In this document: piece by piece, positions 33,901 through 44,507 of the stretch | Position numbering within the stretch: position 1 is the stretch's first letter | How the letters are laid out: each line of letters begins with the position of its first letter | Translations under genes and position numbers: made by a program | Assembly (NCBI GenBank): GCA_950295325.1 | Contig: OX485803.1 | Location: 3,534,001 to 3,598,000 of the forward strand | Length of the DNA: 64,000 bases | DNA from: Polytrichum commune | Taxonomy: Eukaryota; Streptophyta; Polytrichopsida; Polytrichales; Polytrichaceae | Direction: 5' to 3' | The notes under the pieces: generated by a model | What the model was told of the DNA's origin: nothing | Databases searched by the model: none | What the model saw: only the letters and a program-made list of their open reading frames with translations

Positions 33901-35861
33901 CAATCAACGATGATTGTTGCAGAGCTTTTGTGAATGAGCATATCAATGATGTGGCCGAAATCTTGAGCAAACTTGAAGAGGTAAATTTGACCCTCTCCAT
34001 TGATAAATCCAAGTTTGGGGTTGGTGAGATTTTGGTGGTTGGGTACTTATGCAGAACCTATGAAAGGAAACCAAATTCTGAAAAGGTGAATGCAATAGGA
34101 ATGATGAAGGCGTGTAGTAGTGTCACTGAAGTAAGGAAGTTTCTTGGAGCATGTGTCTTCTATCAAATTTGGATACCTCATTTTGCTCATGTATCCGAGC
34201 CTCTTTACAAGTTATTGCATAAGATAAACAAATTTGTTTGGCAACATGAGCAAGATATGGCTATGAAGGAGTTGAAGAAAATTTTAGAGTCACCACCAGT
34301 TTTAAAGCAAGTGAGCTACGACGGTGGAAAACCGGTAATTGTGACTGTTGACACAAGTCCAATTGCAATTGGATGGGCTATTGGACAAAATGATGAAGAA
34401 GGAAGGAGATTTGCTATCCAATTTGGGGTAAGAATCTTAACAAAGCGACAAAGGGCATATTCACAAGTGAAAAGAGAATTATGGGGTGCCCTTACAGCTC
34501 TTAAGGCAGATAAAAACTACTTGATTGGGGCAGAGGTTGTGTTAGAAACTGATTGTTTGCCTTTGTTGGGGATGATAGCAAATTGTTCTTCACCAGACAT
34601 TGCAATATTGCGATGGATTGCTTACATCGAATCTTTGAATCCTATTATAGTACATATTAAAGGCAAAAACAATAGTGTTACTGATATGTTGTCTAGAGCT
34701 AGATATTTCAAAGAGGAGGAGATGATGGCTCACGAGGGTGATAAGAAATTGTCACATGGAGGCTATGTGATAAGGATTGATGGAGAAGATTCATCCACTG
34801 GAGTTTTGCCTTTCATGATCGAGCTTTATGAAAGAAAATTAAGAGATATTGGACTATATTTGATTACAATGATGTGGCAAACGGGTTGGATGGATAAGAC
34901 ATTCAAAAGCATCAGACATCAGTCCTATGGTTATCTCTTGAAGGACGGATTTTTATGGAAGAGAGCAAAAATAGTTGATGAAATACCATTGAAAGTGGTA
35001 GGGGATCCTGAGACTAAGACCCAAGTCCTAAAAGAGTTTCATGATTCACTTTAGGCCGGTCATAGAGGAGTTTGGGCCACTTATACAAAAATCAAGGAGA
35101 GATATTGGTGGAAGGGGCTATACAAAGATGTTGAGGAGTTTGTATCATCTTGTGTGGTATGCCAATTGCAATCGAAGGCACGACATAGAAATGAATTACA
35201 TCCTACTTATCCCATTGCAATCCATTTTCAATGGATGATTGATTTGGTTGCTATGCCGAATGCAATGTGAGGAATGAAGTATCTTGTTTTAGCTAGAGAA
35301 GAACTTTCAAATTTTGTTGAGGGAAGGGTTTTGAGGACTAAGACAACAGATAATGTATACCGATTTATTCTTGAAGATATTTTTAGTCGGTATGGGAGCA
35401 TTGGTAGAATGAGAGCCGACATAGGAGAATTGGATGTCACTAAAGCCAAAGAATTCTTCAAGCGATATGGTGTGCAATTGAAGTTAACAACGGCCTATAA
35501 CCCTAAGGCTAATGGTAAGATTGAGAGGGGACATCCACCAATCATTCATGCATTAGTTAAAGCTTGTAAAGGGAAGTATAGTTTATGACCAAAGTTGCTA
35601 CCATTTGCCTTATGGGCGGATAGAACCACACATAGTACAGTAACTGGTTACATGCTTGTGGAGCTTATATATGGACAACAACCGATGATGCCAGTGGAAG
35701 AAGATATTCCCACATGGGTTTTTCTTTCATGGGAGGATGACATTAGTAGAGAGAGATTGTTGGAGCTTCGTATACAACAGCTTGAAAGGTTGCCTGAAGA
35801 CATAGAAATGGCATTGGAAAGATTAAAAGGTTGTCAGGCTCAACAACAAGAAGCGGTTTGA
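33897..35861 (+). pseudogene. RT end, RNase H and integrase, interrupted
   Basis: The first 385 codons (33897-35054) carry the end of RT (SKFGVGEILVVGYL), the connection (VRKFLGACVFYQIWIPHFAH) and RNase H (VTVDTSPIAIGWAIG; ETDCLPLLGMI; GKNNSVTDMLSR). Integrase follows with its HHCC zinc region (about 35038-35170) and DDE core: Asp in WMIDLVAMPN, Asp in RMRADIGELDV, Glu in NPKANGKIERGH. Stops interrupt the same frame at 35052, 35268 and 35586; a frameshift near 35828 leads to the C-terminal part (KKIEEGDWV, RWFGPYVVIK), which reaches about 36120. No chromodomain is seen. Confidence 0.9.
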
Positions 35862-36230
35862 CAAGACGCACCGATTGAGGATGAAGAAAATTGAAGAAGG
35901 AGATTGGGTAACATAGCACGGTGTGCAAGTTTGCAAGGAGATGGTTTGGACCTTACGTGGTGATCAAAGTGCATTCCAATGGGACTTATTCACTACGTGA
36001 ATTGGATGGGACGTTTCTATGAATACATGTAGCTGGTAAAAGAGTCAAGGTTTTTAAAAGAAGAGATGGAAGATTTGACCATGAAGAGCTAGCGGAACTT
36101 TTGGATCCAAACTCTCAAACTAATGAAGATGAAACTCAATGAGAGTATGATCCAATAGAGGATGCAGCAGATCACAACGAGATTAATGAAGAAGACTAAA
36201 TTTGGCACATACCGGAGGATGTGCAGGTTT

Positions 36231-36243
36231 AGGGAGGGGTGAA
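36231..36243 (+). other. Polypurine tract
   Basis: AGGGAGGGGTGAA (one T) directly before the 3' LTR, the plus-strand primer site. Confidence 0.8.
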
Positions 36244-36988
36244 TGTCGTAGTGTAAATACGTACATTATTTACATGTGTACGTATTTTGTGTTTCATGGT
36301 GATTCCTTCACTTGGAGATGAAGGATGAAAGTAAAAGGGAATAGAATTAGATTACTTTTTTTGTTACTCATAGTTATTCGTAGTAACTTTTAGTTTATCT
36401 TTTTTTTTATCTTTTTTTTTTACTCTTAGTTTACTCTTATTACCCTTTTAGCCTTATTTCTAGTTTTATCCTTAGTTTATCTTTAGACCAATGGATAATT
36501 AGAAATCACGTGATGAGGATAAGAGGAGGATTTGAGGCCTTATCTCATATATGTGGTTGAGGAGAAGAGAGTGGGGAGAGACAAGTTTTTTGTTGTTGAA
36601 AGCTCGACGGTTGTTGTGTTTTTTTTTTGAGAAGAAAACTTGAAATAAAATATGCAATTGAGTTTTTTCATGTGATTGTTTTATCTTGAGTGTTTACATG
36701 CTTGAAGGAGAGTGTGTGAAAACAAAGTTGTGCTAGTTTGAGTGGAGGGAAGTTTGCTAGCTCTTGCATAGAAAGAGTTGAGACTTCGACCGTCCACAAA
36801 AAGACGGACAAGTCTTTGTTGGCAACAATCCTTTGAGAGAGTAAGACTTATTGATAGATTTGTTTTGTAAAGATTTGAAAGATTGAGGAAGTTTTGAGGA
36901 CAATTGAAGATTCGACGGTCCGGCGAGCGAAACCAGTTGCAGCCAGAAGCCCCGTGCTTTCCTAAAGCGGACCCCTCTCTCCACGACA
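36244..36988 (+). repeat. 3' LTR
   Basis: 745 bases, one mismatch to the 5' LTR. The last bases CCACGACA are followed by the CCGG target duplicate. Confidence 0.97.
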
Positions 36989-36992
36989 CCGG

Positions 36993-38118
36993 ATATGTGA
37001 GTGTGTGAAAGTAAGAATTCGTTTGCGCAAAGTGTACGCATTGAACAAATTGAAGTAAGATATTAGAGCCATATTGTGAGTAATAATACAATAAATTGAT
37101 TGTCTGAGAAGAAGTCATATCGTAGAGAAGGTATAATTGAATATCTTTCGGAAAGGATTGAGATGGATTCATGAGGGAGGAATTAGAGAGAGACTATTTG
37201 AGGGCGAACAGTGGCTGAGTGAAACCAAGTGAAATGGAACAGAGGGATGTTGAAGCAACCAGAACATAGCCAGATAAGATTCAGATACAAAAAGAGAATA
37301 GGCTTGAATGTTATATCAGAAGTTAACCTAATTTATCTCGCCAAGAGCCAGTAAAGGGAGCAAGCTTACGGTCATGAGTAAAATGAAATGAGAGAATGTC
37401 ACCGAGCTTTGATACAATCTTGATACCGTGAAATGAAAGGAAGACTATAGTCATTCTAAGAAAGTAACACCGGAGAGAGAGAGATCATACTAGAGAGTTG
37501 TGAGGCCAAACCCACCCCCCTTAAGCGTCCTAGTCCGGGTGATGGTTTTCAGAATCACATGTATTGTTTGTGTATTGAAAATGCTCCCTTAACATCCCAA
37601 GGCATGCATGTCATTTTGAATCACTTCGTTTATTAATGGTAGCCTCTTGACCCGTAGCCGAATTGGCTTTCTCAAGGGTCCAACCGGCGGCCTTGGCAAC
37701 ACAAGCTCTCAAAGATATTCCCCTTTGGCCCTTGATAATCCTCTTCTTCCCTCTTCCATTACTAGAGTCACCCACTTTCTCCATCGGCCTAACCTCCTTT
37801 GTTTCGCCACCGCGGATGTCCTCCACCTTCTCCATTAGTAATCCAAGTGATTTGTTTTGACCAATGGGTTCGAGTGTTGAAAAACACTTTTCTCAATGGT
37901 TCAAGCACCAATACACCCGAAAATCACACATGCCATACCTAGCCTAATGAATCCCATACTTACCTATGGTCTAAAATATTCTAAAATATTCTATTGTGGT
38001 CCAAGGTTAAATTGTGGTGAAGCACTAAGGCTAATATATCTTGATTCGTTAAGTTAAGGCCTAACAAGGCTAGCCCGGGCTTACTCCAAGATTTGCCTTG
38101 GCCCATTAAAGTTACTTG
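36993..38118. other. Unrecognised sequence, probably older retroelement
   Basis: Purine-rich with GACTATAGTC words that also occur left of the insertion (29050-29300). 37600-37840 is open on both strands without a recognised protein. It may be an old LTR element that the young one entered. Confidence 0.35.
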
Positions 38119-38810
38119 CAGCTGCCCCGTTGGCATTCGACCAGTAGAGTTGTAGTTGATAGCGAGTCAGGTAGCCACCCCCGTTGGGCTTCGGCCATCA
38201 GAATGCAACTGCCCAGTTAGGACTCGGACAGCAGAGTGTAGCTGATCGGACAGCAGAGTGCAGCTGATAGCGAGTAAGGTAGCCACCCCCGTTGGGCTTC
38301 GGCCATTAGAATGCAACTGCCCAGTTAGGCCTCGGACAGCAGAGTGCAGCTGGTAGCGAGTAAGGTAGCCACCACCGTTGGGCTTCGGCCATCAGAATGC
38401 AACTGCCCAGTTAGGCCTCGGACAACAGAGTGCAGCTGGTAGCGAGTAAGGTAGCCACCACCGTTGGGCTTCGGCCATCAGAATGCAGCTGCCCAGTTAG
38501 GCCTCGGACAGCAAAGTGCAGCTGGTAGCGAGTAAGGTAGCCACCACCGTTGGGCTTCGGCCATCAGAATGCAACTGCCCAGTTAGGCCTCGGACAACAG
38601 AGTGCAGCTGGTAGCGAGTAAGGTAGCCACCACCGTTGGGCTTCGGCCATCAGAATGCAGCTGCCCAGTTAGGCCTCGGACAGCAAAGTGCAGCTGGTAG
38701 CGAGTAAGGTAGCCACCACCGTTGGGCTTCGGCCATCAGAATGCAACTGCCCAGTTAGGCCTCGGACAGCAGAGTGCAGCTGGTAGTGAGTAAGGTAGCC
38801 ACCACCGTTG
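38119..38810 (+). repeat. 86-bp tandem array with 172-bp higher-order units
   Basis: About eight units of an 86-bp GC-rich repeat (core GTAGCCACCACCGTTGGGCT, then TCGGCCATCAGAATGCA). The last five alternate: ATGCAACTGCCC…GACAACAGAGTG, then ATGCAGCTGCCC…GACAGCAAAGTG. The GACAACAG marker recurs at 38421 and 38593, exactly 172 apart. Unit 2 has a 24-bp internal duplication (CGGACAGCAGAGTG twice near 38225). First units are the most diverged. Confidence 0.95.
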
Positions 38811-38865
38811 AATCGTACAACCTTAAGTACTAATCCACACATCTCCTAATTCCTTCTCCCTTGTA

Positions 38866-39083
38866 CAGTAGGGGGACAAAAAGTTTGGCGTTTTTGCATT
38901 CCAGCAGAAAAAAAAGTCATGTCTGCAATCTTCTAAAATGCCCCAAAGGTGCAAAAATTGTCCCCTACCTGCCAAATTTGGAACTTGGGTTCTTTTATAA
39001 GCTGATTACATATCTGCAAAGTCTCGTGGCCTAGTAATTTACCAAAATGGTTTTATAGCTAATTTACCAACTAGTACCCTTTT
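38866..39083 (+). repeat. Left terminal inverted repeat of the Tc1 element
   Basis: Pairs with 40794-41011 with 4 mismatches (GCCCC/GCACC, CTGCC/CTACC, CATAT/CATGT, TACCAA/TATCAA). Long TIRs usually hold two transposase-binding sites each. Confidence 0.95.
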
Positions 39084-39413
39084 TGGTACCTTTAGTCACT
39101 AATATTAGCGTGAACTTCATACAATGAGGAGAATAAAGAAGTTAAACACCAATTAGTGAACTTCATTTACATTCTAATACTACTTCTGACTTGTTTGACA
39201 TCATGAAAAATCGATAATTGCCTAAATGACAATTTTGAAAACACTGAAACTATTGTCAATTGCAAAAATAATGCTTGACAATTGAAACTCTTTCAAAGGC
39301 ACATAAATTGTTTGTTAATCCTGTAAATAGGAGCACATAATCATCTATAAGTTAACTATATAAGCACAAATTTATGTAGCCTAAAAATAGGAAAAATAGA
39401 ATTTATTGCAAAT

Positions 39414-40463
39414 TTACCAATGCGTGTGCCCTCCTCTAGCTTCAATCACAGATTGCAATCTAGCTGGCATTGAATGACATAAAGTAAGAAGTTGACTACT
39501 ACTAACTAATGTCCACTCTCTTTGTATAGTTGCTTTCAACTCATCTAAGGACTTGGGAATTGATTGGCCATGTTGGACTGCATTTTTTAAAAGCTTCCAA
39601 ACATTCTCTAGTGGATTGAGATCAGGACTATTTGCAGGCCATTCAAGCTTCTCTATAAGGTGTGATTTTCTCCATTCTTCAGGGGCTTTACTTCGGTGCA
39701 CTGGAGCTCCATCTTCCATAAGTATAGCACGTGAGACTTGGCCCATAAATTGAAGCAAATGGCCATCATAGACCAACTCCACAAAATCAATAGCTTTGCG
39801 ACGATCCTTTGGCATAAACACAAGCTCTGATTTTTTGTCTCCTCCAAACCCTCCCCAAATCATGAGAGATGTCCTCCCACTCTTGAAAGTGGGAACTACA
39901 CAACTTGATGAATATCGCTCATATGCTGTTCTCCAAACATGAATTTGTCTTGAATCTTTGCCAATTTCAAAACTAGATTCATCTGTCCAACAAACACGCT
40001 CCCACTCTTTGGCACTCCATCCACAATATTGTCTTGCAAAATGTAGCCGCCGCGATATATGAAGAGGTTTCAAGAAAGGCTTCTTCACCGCAATTCTACT
40101 AAAAATGTTGTGGTCATGCAAAACACGGCGAACAGTCCTAGTACTCACATCCACAGGGCAAGCATTGGTGATATCTTGAAGTGATGATCGACGATGAGTT
40201 TTGGAGAACAATAAAATTTGACGAACATCCCTCTCACTAAGTTTCTTAGGTCTTCCAGTGCTTGAATTTGCCTGGTAAGTTTCATGCTCTCTAAATTGCT
40301 TAGTGATTCTTTGCACTGTCCTACTTGACTCTCCTATAATTCTTGCAATACGAGCACCACTCATTCCCCCCTCACTCATTCCCACTATGCGGGCACGAAT
40401 TTCATCTGGAATTGTCATGATTGTCTTCAAAATGCTACAAAGTAAGCCCCCCCTCTGCAACAA
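39414..40463 (-). CDS. Tc1-type transposase, DD34E
   Basis: 349 codons if read from 40463; the ATG at residue 16 (40416-40418, MTIPDEIR) is a likelier start because the helix-turn-helix begins there. Residues 16-60 form the first helix-turn-helix (IVGMSEGGMSGARIARIIG), 70-74 a GRPKK AT-hook/NLS-like motif, 76-120 the second helix-turn-helix (DVSTRTVRRVLHDHNI). The catalytic core has D161 (CWTDESSFE), D251 (LMEDGAPVHR) and E286 (SPDLNPLENVW), with 34 residues between the last two. The C-terminus SMPARLQSVIEARGGHTHW is typical of Tc1. It cuts at the element ends and inserts at TA. No stop or frameshift is present. Closest-looking relatives from memory (DESSFEIGK.SRQ.HVWR) are fungal or animal Tc1 elements; plant mariner-like transposases are DD39D. 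Confidence 0.95.
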   Translation of the reverse strand: MLQRGGLLCSILKTIMTIPDEIRARIVGMSEGGMSGARIARIIGESSRTVQRITKQFREHETYQANSSTGRPKKLSERDVRQILLFSKTHRRSSLQDITNACPVDVSTRTVRRVLHDHNIFSRIAVKKPFLKPLHISRRLHFARQYCGWSAKEWERVCWTDESSFEIGKDSRQIHVWRTAYERYSSSCVVPTFKSGRTSLMIWGGFGGDKKSELVFMPKDRRKAIDFVELVYDGHLLQFMGQVSRAILMEDGAPVHRSKAPEEWRKSHLIEKLEWPANSPDLNPLENVWKLLKNAVQHGQSIPKSLDELKATIQREWTLVSSSQLLTLCHSMPARLQSVIEARGGHTHW

Positions 40464-40793
40464 CCAAAAATCAATTGATCAAAAATAATGAATGAATCAA
40501 ATCGATTACAGGTAAACAAAAAATCCAGCTTATGGAAGCAACAGAACAAATCACCAAGCACAATCTCAAATCAAATAACTGGCTTCTCACTGCTTATATA
40601 ACCAAATTATTGATATTTTCATACTCATACATCAAATGTTTTCAGGACAAGTGGAAACCTTCAAATTGACAAGTGGATGATGCTTTGTGTAATATCTATG
40701 CTAAACGAAGCATCCATGATGATATTTCAATTTTAGAACCATGAGGTGTCTAATTCTCTTTAACATTTAGAATGTACCTTCTACATCATGTTG

Positions 40794-41011
40794 AAAAGGG
40801 TACTAGTTGATAAATTAGCTATAAAACCATTTTGGTAAATTACTAGGCCACGAGACTTTGCAGACATGTAATCAGCTTATAAAAGAACCCAAGTTCCAAA
40901 TTTGGTAGGTAGGGGACAATTTTTGCACCTTTGGTGCATTTTAGAAGATTGCAGACATGACTTTTTTTTCTGCTGGAATGCAAAAACGCCAAACTTTTTG
41001 TCCCCCTACTG
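40794..41011 (-). repeat. Right terminal inverted repeat of the Tc1 element
   Basis: Inverted partner of 38866-39083. It lies upstream of the transposase start, so it may hold the promoter. Confidence 0.95.
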
Positions 41012-41013
41012 TA

Positions 41014-43150
41014 CTTTGGGATAAGTGAGCTAACTTACCCGCTAATGAACTAAACTAATCTAACACACAACTACTCTAAGAGCTACTTCTTTCACACACC
41101 TTGTATCAAGTTCTAAGAACTCACCCCCTTTAGAGACAATAAGAGAGAGAGCTTAACTAATGAACTCCACTAAAACTAATATCCTACACACGTGGCTCAA
41201 GCTATTAAGGACTTGCTCCCTTGAGAGCGCTTGATGGAGAGAGAGGAAAATGAGAGAGAAAACACCTTAAGTAGCAAAGAGGGAGAGAGGGGGAGAGGGA
41301 GAGAAAGGTGAGGATAGGGTGAGAGGATTAGCACCTCCAATCACAATCCCTTAACCTTCACCTTCAAAGTAGGGACTAATCCCCTTCCACCAAGCTTCCT
41401 TCTTCCTAAACTAACAAGATGGATCCAAAAGTGGGCATTTAACCCGCGGAGCTCACCTTGCCTCACCTTACCCCCTACTCACATAATCAAGGCATTCTCC
41501 TATTGAACTCAACCCTTGAAATAACCACACAACACATTCTAATGCCTACACTTAAATCCACACCACACTTCACTCTTTTTATGTTTTGTGAATAATCATA
41601 ACACCTCAAAGTCAAACTAAAATTGGTTTCGAAGAGTTAATCACCACATGTGGGCACCATTTTGGGCTCACGAGAGTCGAGCCATAACTTGGACATTACC
41701 GGCCAGAGAAAGGATTATTGTCATTCCAGAAGAGCAAGCGTCCTGTGAGAGAGAGGTTCGCGAGGCTATCGAGAGAAAGAGGAAAGAGAACCAAAAGCAA
41801 GAAGGACCATTGCCAAGGCGAGAGACAAGAGTACCTAGAGTCAGTTAGGTTTAGTATGAGGAAGTGACTGAGAAAGAGAGTAGTATCAAACTGGAGATAG
41901 CCGCAGTCTTATGATGAGATTAGGGGCAAGTTAGCCTTTGATATGGGAAGAGTACGGGCTAAGCGTGCATAATTCATCATTACTTAGCATATGAGATGAC
42001 TGCCTGGCATTGAGATGTCTCATTGGGAAATGGATGGTTGAAGTTAATTTTAGTATTGGGCGTGATGAATACTTGGCTAACCAAAGCTTTAAGCTAATAT
42101 AGAATATAGCCCTGTTTGTTTACTCTATCTTGAAGTGTGCAGAGATTGCAGACCGGAATGTGATGGAAGATGGTTCATGAATGAGATAAGTTATTAAAGG
42201 AAGATTAATGTGAGTAAAATAATTAATAAAACCATTGCATTGAATGAGATTGTTTGAATTAGGATTGAGGATATTGTATTGTTGTTTCATGGAAACTAAC
42301 CCCAATAGGGTGAAAACCCATTGGAAGACTATTGTCCGGATACTAAAAGACTATTGTCCAAGCTATTGAGCTTCATGACTGCAGTAGGTCAAAACATAGA
42401 GTGATAGAAAATACCTTGAAGATAGGACAGAATCACTCACGACCAAAGAGGCACGAACGAACCATAAGAGTGGAGAATGTGGAGAATAAAGAAGGAATGA
42501 AGGGATACAAGTCCTAAGTTGTTATTGTGATCCTTAAATCCAATGTGACATTAACCCTTATAGAGATTATCTCAGTCTTCCTGGAGACATAGTTCCCTGG
42601 ATTTGTTGTTTTCAGTCATAGCAAAAACTTACTACATGCTTCTTGTCATGTTCTCAATGGCCCTTAGAGTTGTCGCCCTTGGTGTTGCGTCCCCGGTGTT
42701 GTCGCCTTGGTGTTGCATCCTTGGTTTTGCTGCTTTAAAATTTTTCCATTGTTATAATGGACTGGTCTTCTAACCTCATTCATGTCCACGAGTCAAATGC
42801 ATCTAACAGATGATTGCACAAGAAGTGGGTTTTAACTATGCATGGTTCTACATTGAATGTGTTCATTACTTTGTGGACACTAATTTGTGTGAGTAATTTC
42901 CTCTTATATTTCTATCTATGTCCAAAAACTTAAGTTTCTAGAGGCCAAAATATGCTCAATACTTGCAGATGTGCTTGCATTGTTTATAAAGAAATGAATG
43001 TTGAACCTCACAAAAATACAAAAATAATTTCCAAACCCTCATGCCAAGCTTGCAGTGGTTGATTTTAAAATTACATTAAAACATTCATTAAGTTGATTAC
43101 ACTTTGTGTAACTTAATATTAAAAAAGATGTTATTAATTATACCAAAATA
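41014..43150. other. Unrecognised sequence
   Basis: Purine-rich GAGAG blocks (41145-41320) and a 66-codon frame (41648-41848) rich in Glu/Arg with no recognised family. GACTATTGTCC is duplicated at 42328 and 42349. Possibly an old retroelement. Confidence 0.35.
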
Positions 43151-43156
43151 TCATGG

Positions 43157-43348
43157 TTATAGGATACTAGTGGATATGTATCCAAATATTTTGCATCCCT
43201 CATCACTCATAATTGACCGCTCACCCCTCACATGATAGCACTCCCCATTCACTAAGTTCCTTTTCTTCTCATCCAATACACCCCTAGCAAATTCTTTGCT
43301 AATACGAGAATTGGCAATAGCAGGAGTTTCATATACTTTGGGCCACAA
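43157..43348 (-). pseudogene. Coding-like fragment shared with 19343-19385
   Basis: A 63-codon frame, WPKVYETPAIANSR…GECYHVRGERSIMS. Its GECYH..GER part is matched by sequence right beside family-E copy 1 (19345-19378, readable as GECYHMSGER). The conserved pairing suggests that both loci descend from a larger coding element. Family not recognised. Confidence 0.35.
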
Positions 43349-43553
43349 CTCCTTAGCTTGATTTTTAGTGAAACGACATCTATGTTATGGAATACTACAC
43401 TAAATATAATATTTAGTGTCACTTACTATGTGGAGTTACATAGTGCTATATCTTTTTAGTATTGATGTAATTTTCTACCAAGTAATTCATTGATTGTTAG
43501 TTATCTATAGTGTCCAACAATAAATCTGACATTTGTTGGGAAAATATGAGATA

Positions 43554-44507
43554 TGGGTGCAAGCATGGTAAAGTAGACCAAAAAAGTGCTCTCGTACACT
43601 AAAACCATAGTGTTTTTGGTCAAAGGCCTTGAAAATAATAGAAAAGTGTTATTTAATCTGGATTTTTTATGATGACCTCTATTGTTGTGTTAAATATTAA
43701 AATCTAGAATATCAAGTTGAGATCTTCAATACTTAGCATCTAAAGTGATGCCCAAAAGCAAATGATTGTTTGGTTTTGGACGTATATTGCATGACCTTAT
43801 TTTGAAGCTGGAATTTTTAATATTCCTTGAATTCATTATCTACTTGAGGGCATCCTCGGGGGGGGGGTAGTCATTGGTTGGAGTAGCAATATACGTGCGA
43901 ACAAATGATAGGATATTTAAAAAACATGGGGGCAAAAAATTATAATTGGACTTAAGAGTAATATAGGGTATCAAAAATGGCACTGGATATCTTTAAAGTA
44001 CTATAGGGTATGGAACAATAGGTAATTTGGAATTATAAGTAATGCAAGCCATTTTTATATTAACCCAAAGTAGAAATTTACATAATGATAGCATGTGAAA
44101 AAAAGAAGAGAATTGAAAGTAATACCCCCCTATAAAATAGTGGTTGTTCGCACCTATATCCTTAACTTTTTAACACACTGCCCCCCCCCCCCCGAGAGGG
44201 CATCATCACAAAAAATTCAAGAAAACTATCAATTCAATGTAATTTTATAATATTTTAAACAAATTTTAGACATTCATTTGTTCAATATCACCTACTTGCA
44301 CACCACTTGCACCATCTTCTAAAATATGTAGACTTTTCTTGGAAATTTTTTTTATCATAAATTGCTTGGCTTTGTGTATCATGATGTTTTTAAAAAGTCT
44401 ATTTTTCTTTTCTTCATAAAATTCAAAATTATTACAAAAAATTGAATCACTTTCACTTAATACTAGGCGGGGATTAGGAGTTGTCCACTTTACTATGCTT
44501 GCACCCA
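43554..44507 (-). mobile_element. Family E element, copy 2
   Basis: Ends TGGGTGCAAGCATGGTAAAG (left) and, inverted, TGGGTGCAAGCATAGTAAAG (right), with TA (43552-43553, 44508-44509) as likely target duplication. The reading frame 44266-44508 begins at the terminus itself (MGASIVKW…) and ends …GASGVQVGDIEQMNV; copy 1 preserves this ending. Removing the nested MITE leaves 600 bp collinear with copy 1. Confidence 0.75.
43855..44196. mobile_element. 342-bp MITE nested in family E, 8-bp duplication
   Basis: AGGGCATC at 43847-43854 and 44197-44204 flanks termini CTCGGGGGGGG and, inverted, CTCGGGGGGGG. Subterminal GTGCGAACAA…/TTGTTCGCAC blocks are inverted as well. Family-E copy 1 lacks it at the matching spot (near 19046). 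An 8-bp duplication fits hAT. Terminal G/C runs may be mis-sized. Confidence 0.85.

Larger units (their letters stand above)
29344..36988 (+). mobile_element. Young full-length Ty3/gypsy retrotransposon
   Basis: A 7,645-bp element with two 745-bp LTRs (29344-30088 and 36244-36988) at an exact offset of 6,900. They differ at one base (T30068 versus C36968). LTRs begin TGTCGTAG and end CCACGACA. CCGG flanks both sides (29340-29343, 36989-36992), a 4-bp target duplication. A primer-binding region follows the 5' LTR and a polypurine tract precedes the 3' LTR. Domain order gag, protease, RT, RNase H, integrase makes it Ty3/gypsy. No chromodomain is evident after integrase. Stops and frameshifts break pol, so it needs helper proteins despite being young. 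Confidence 0.97.
38866..41011 (-). mobile_element. Full-length Tc1-type (DD34E) DNA transposon
   Basis: A 2,146-bp element flanked by TA on both sides (38864-38865, 41012-41013). Both ends read CAGTAGGGGGACAAAAAGTT inward. The terminal inverted repeats are 218 bp (38866-39083 and 40794-41011) and differ at 4 positions by direct comparison. One uninterrupted transposase gene lies between them on the minus strand. All parts needed for cut-and-paste movement look intact. It sits 55 bases beyond the 86-bp tandem array. Confidence 0.97.

Noticed and set aside
38119-38810. Regular repeats resembling a CRISPR array
   Set aside because: Units are contiguous 86-bp tandem copies without unique spacers, and the locus is plant nuclear DNA.
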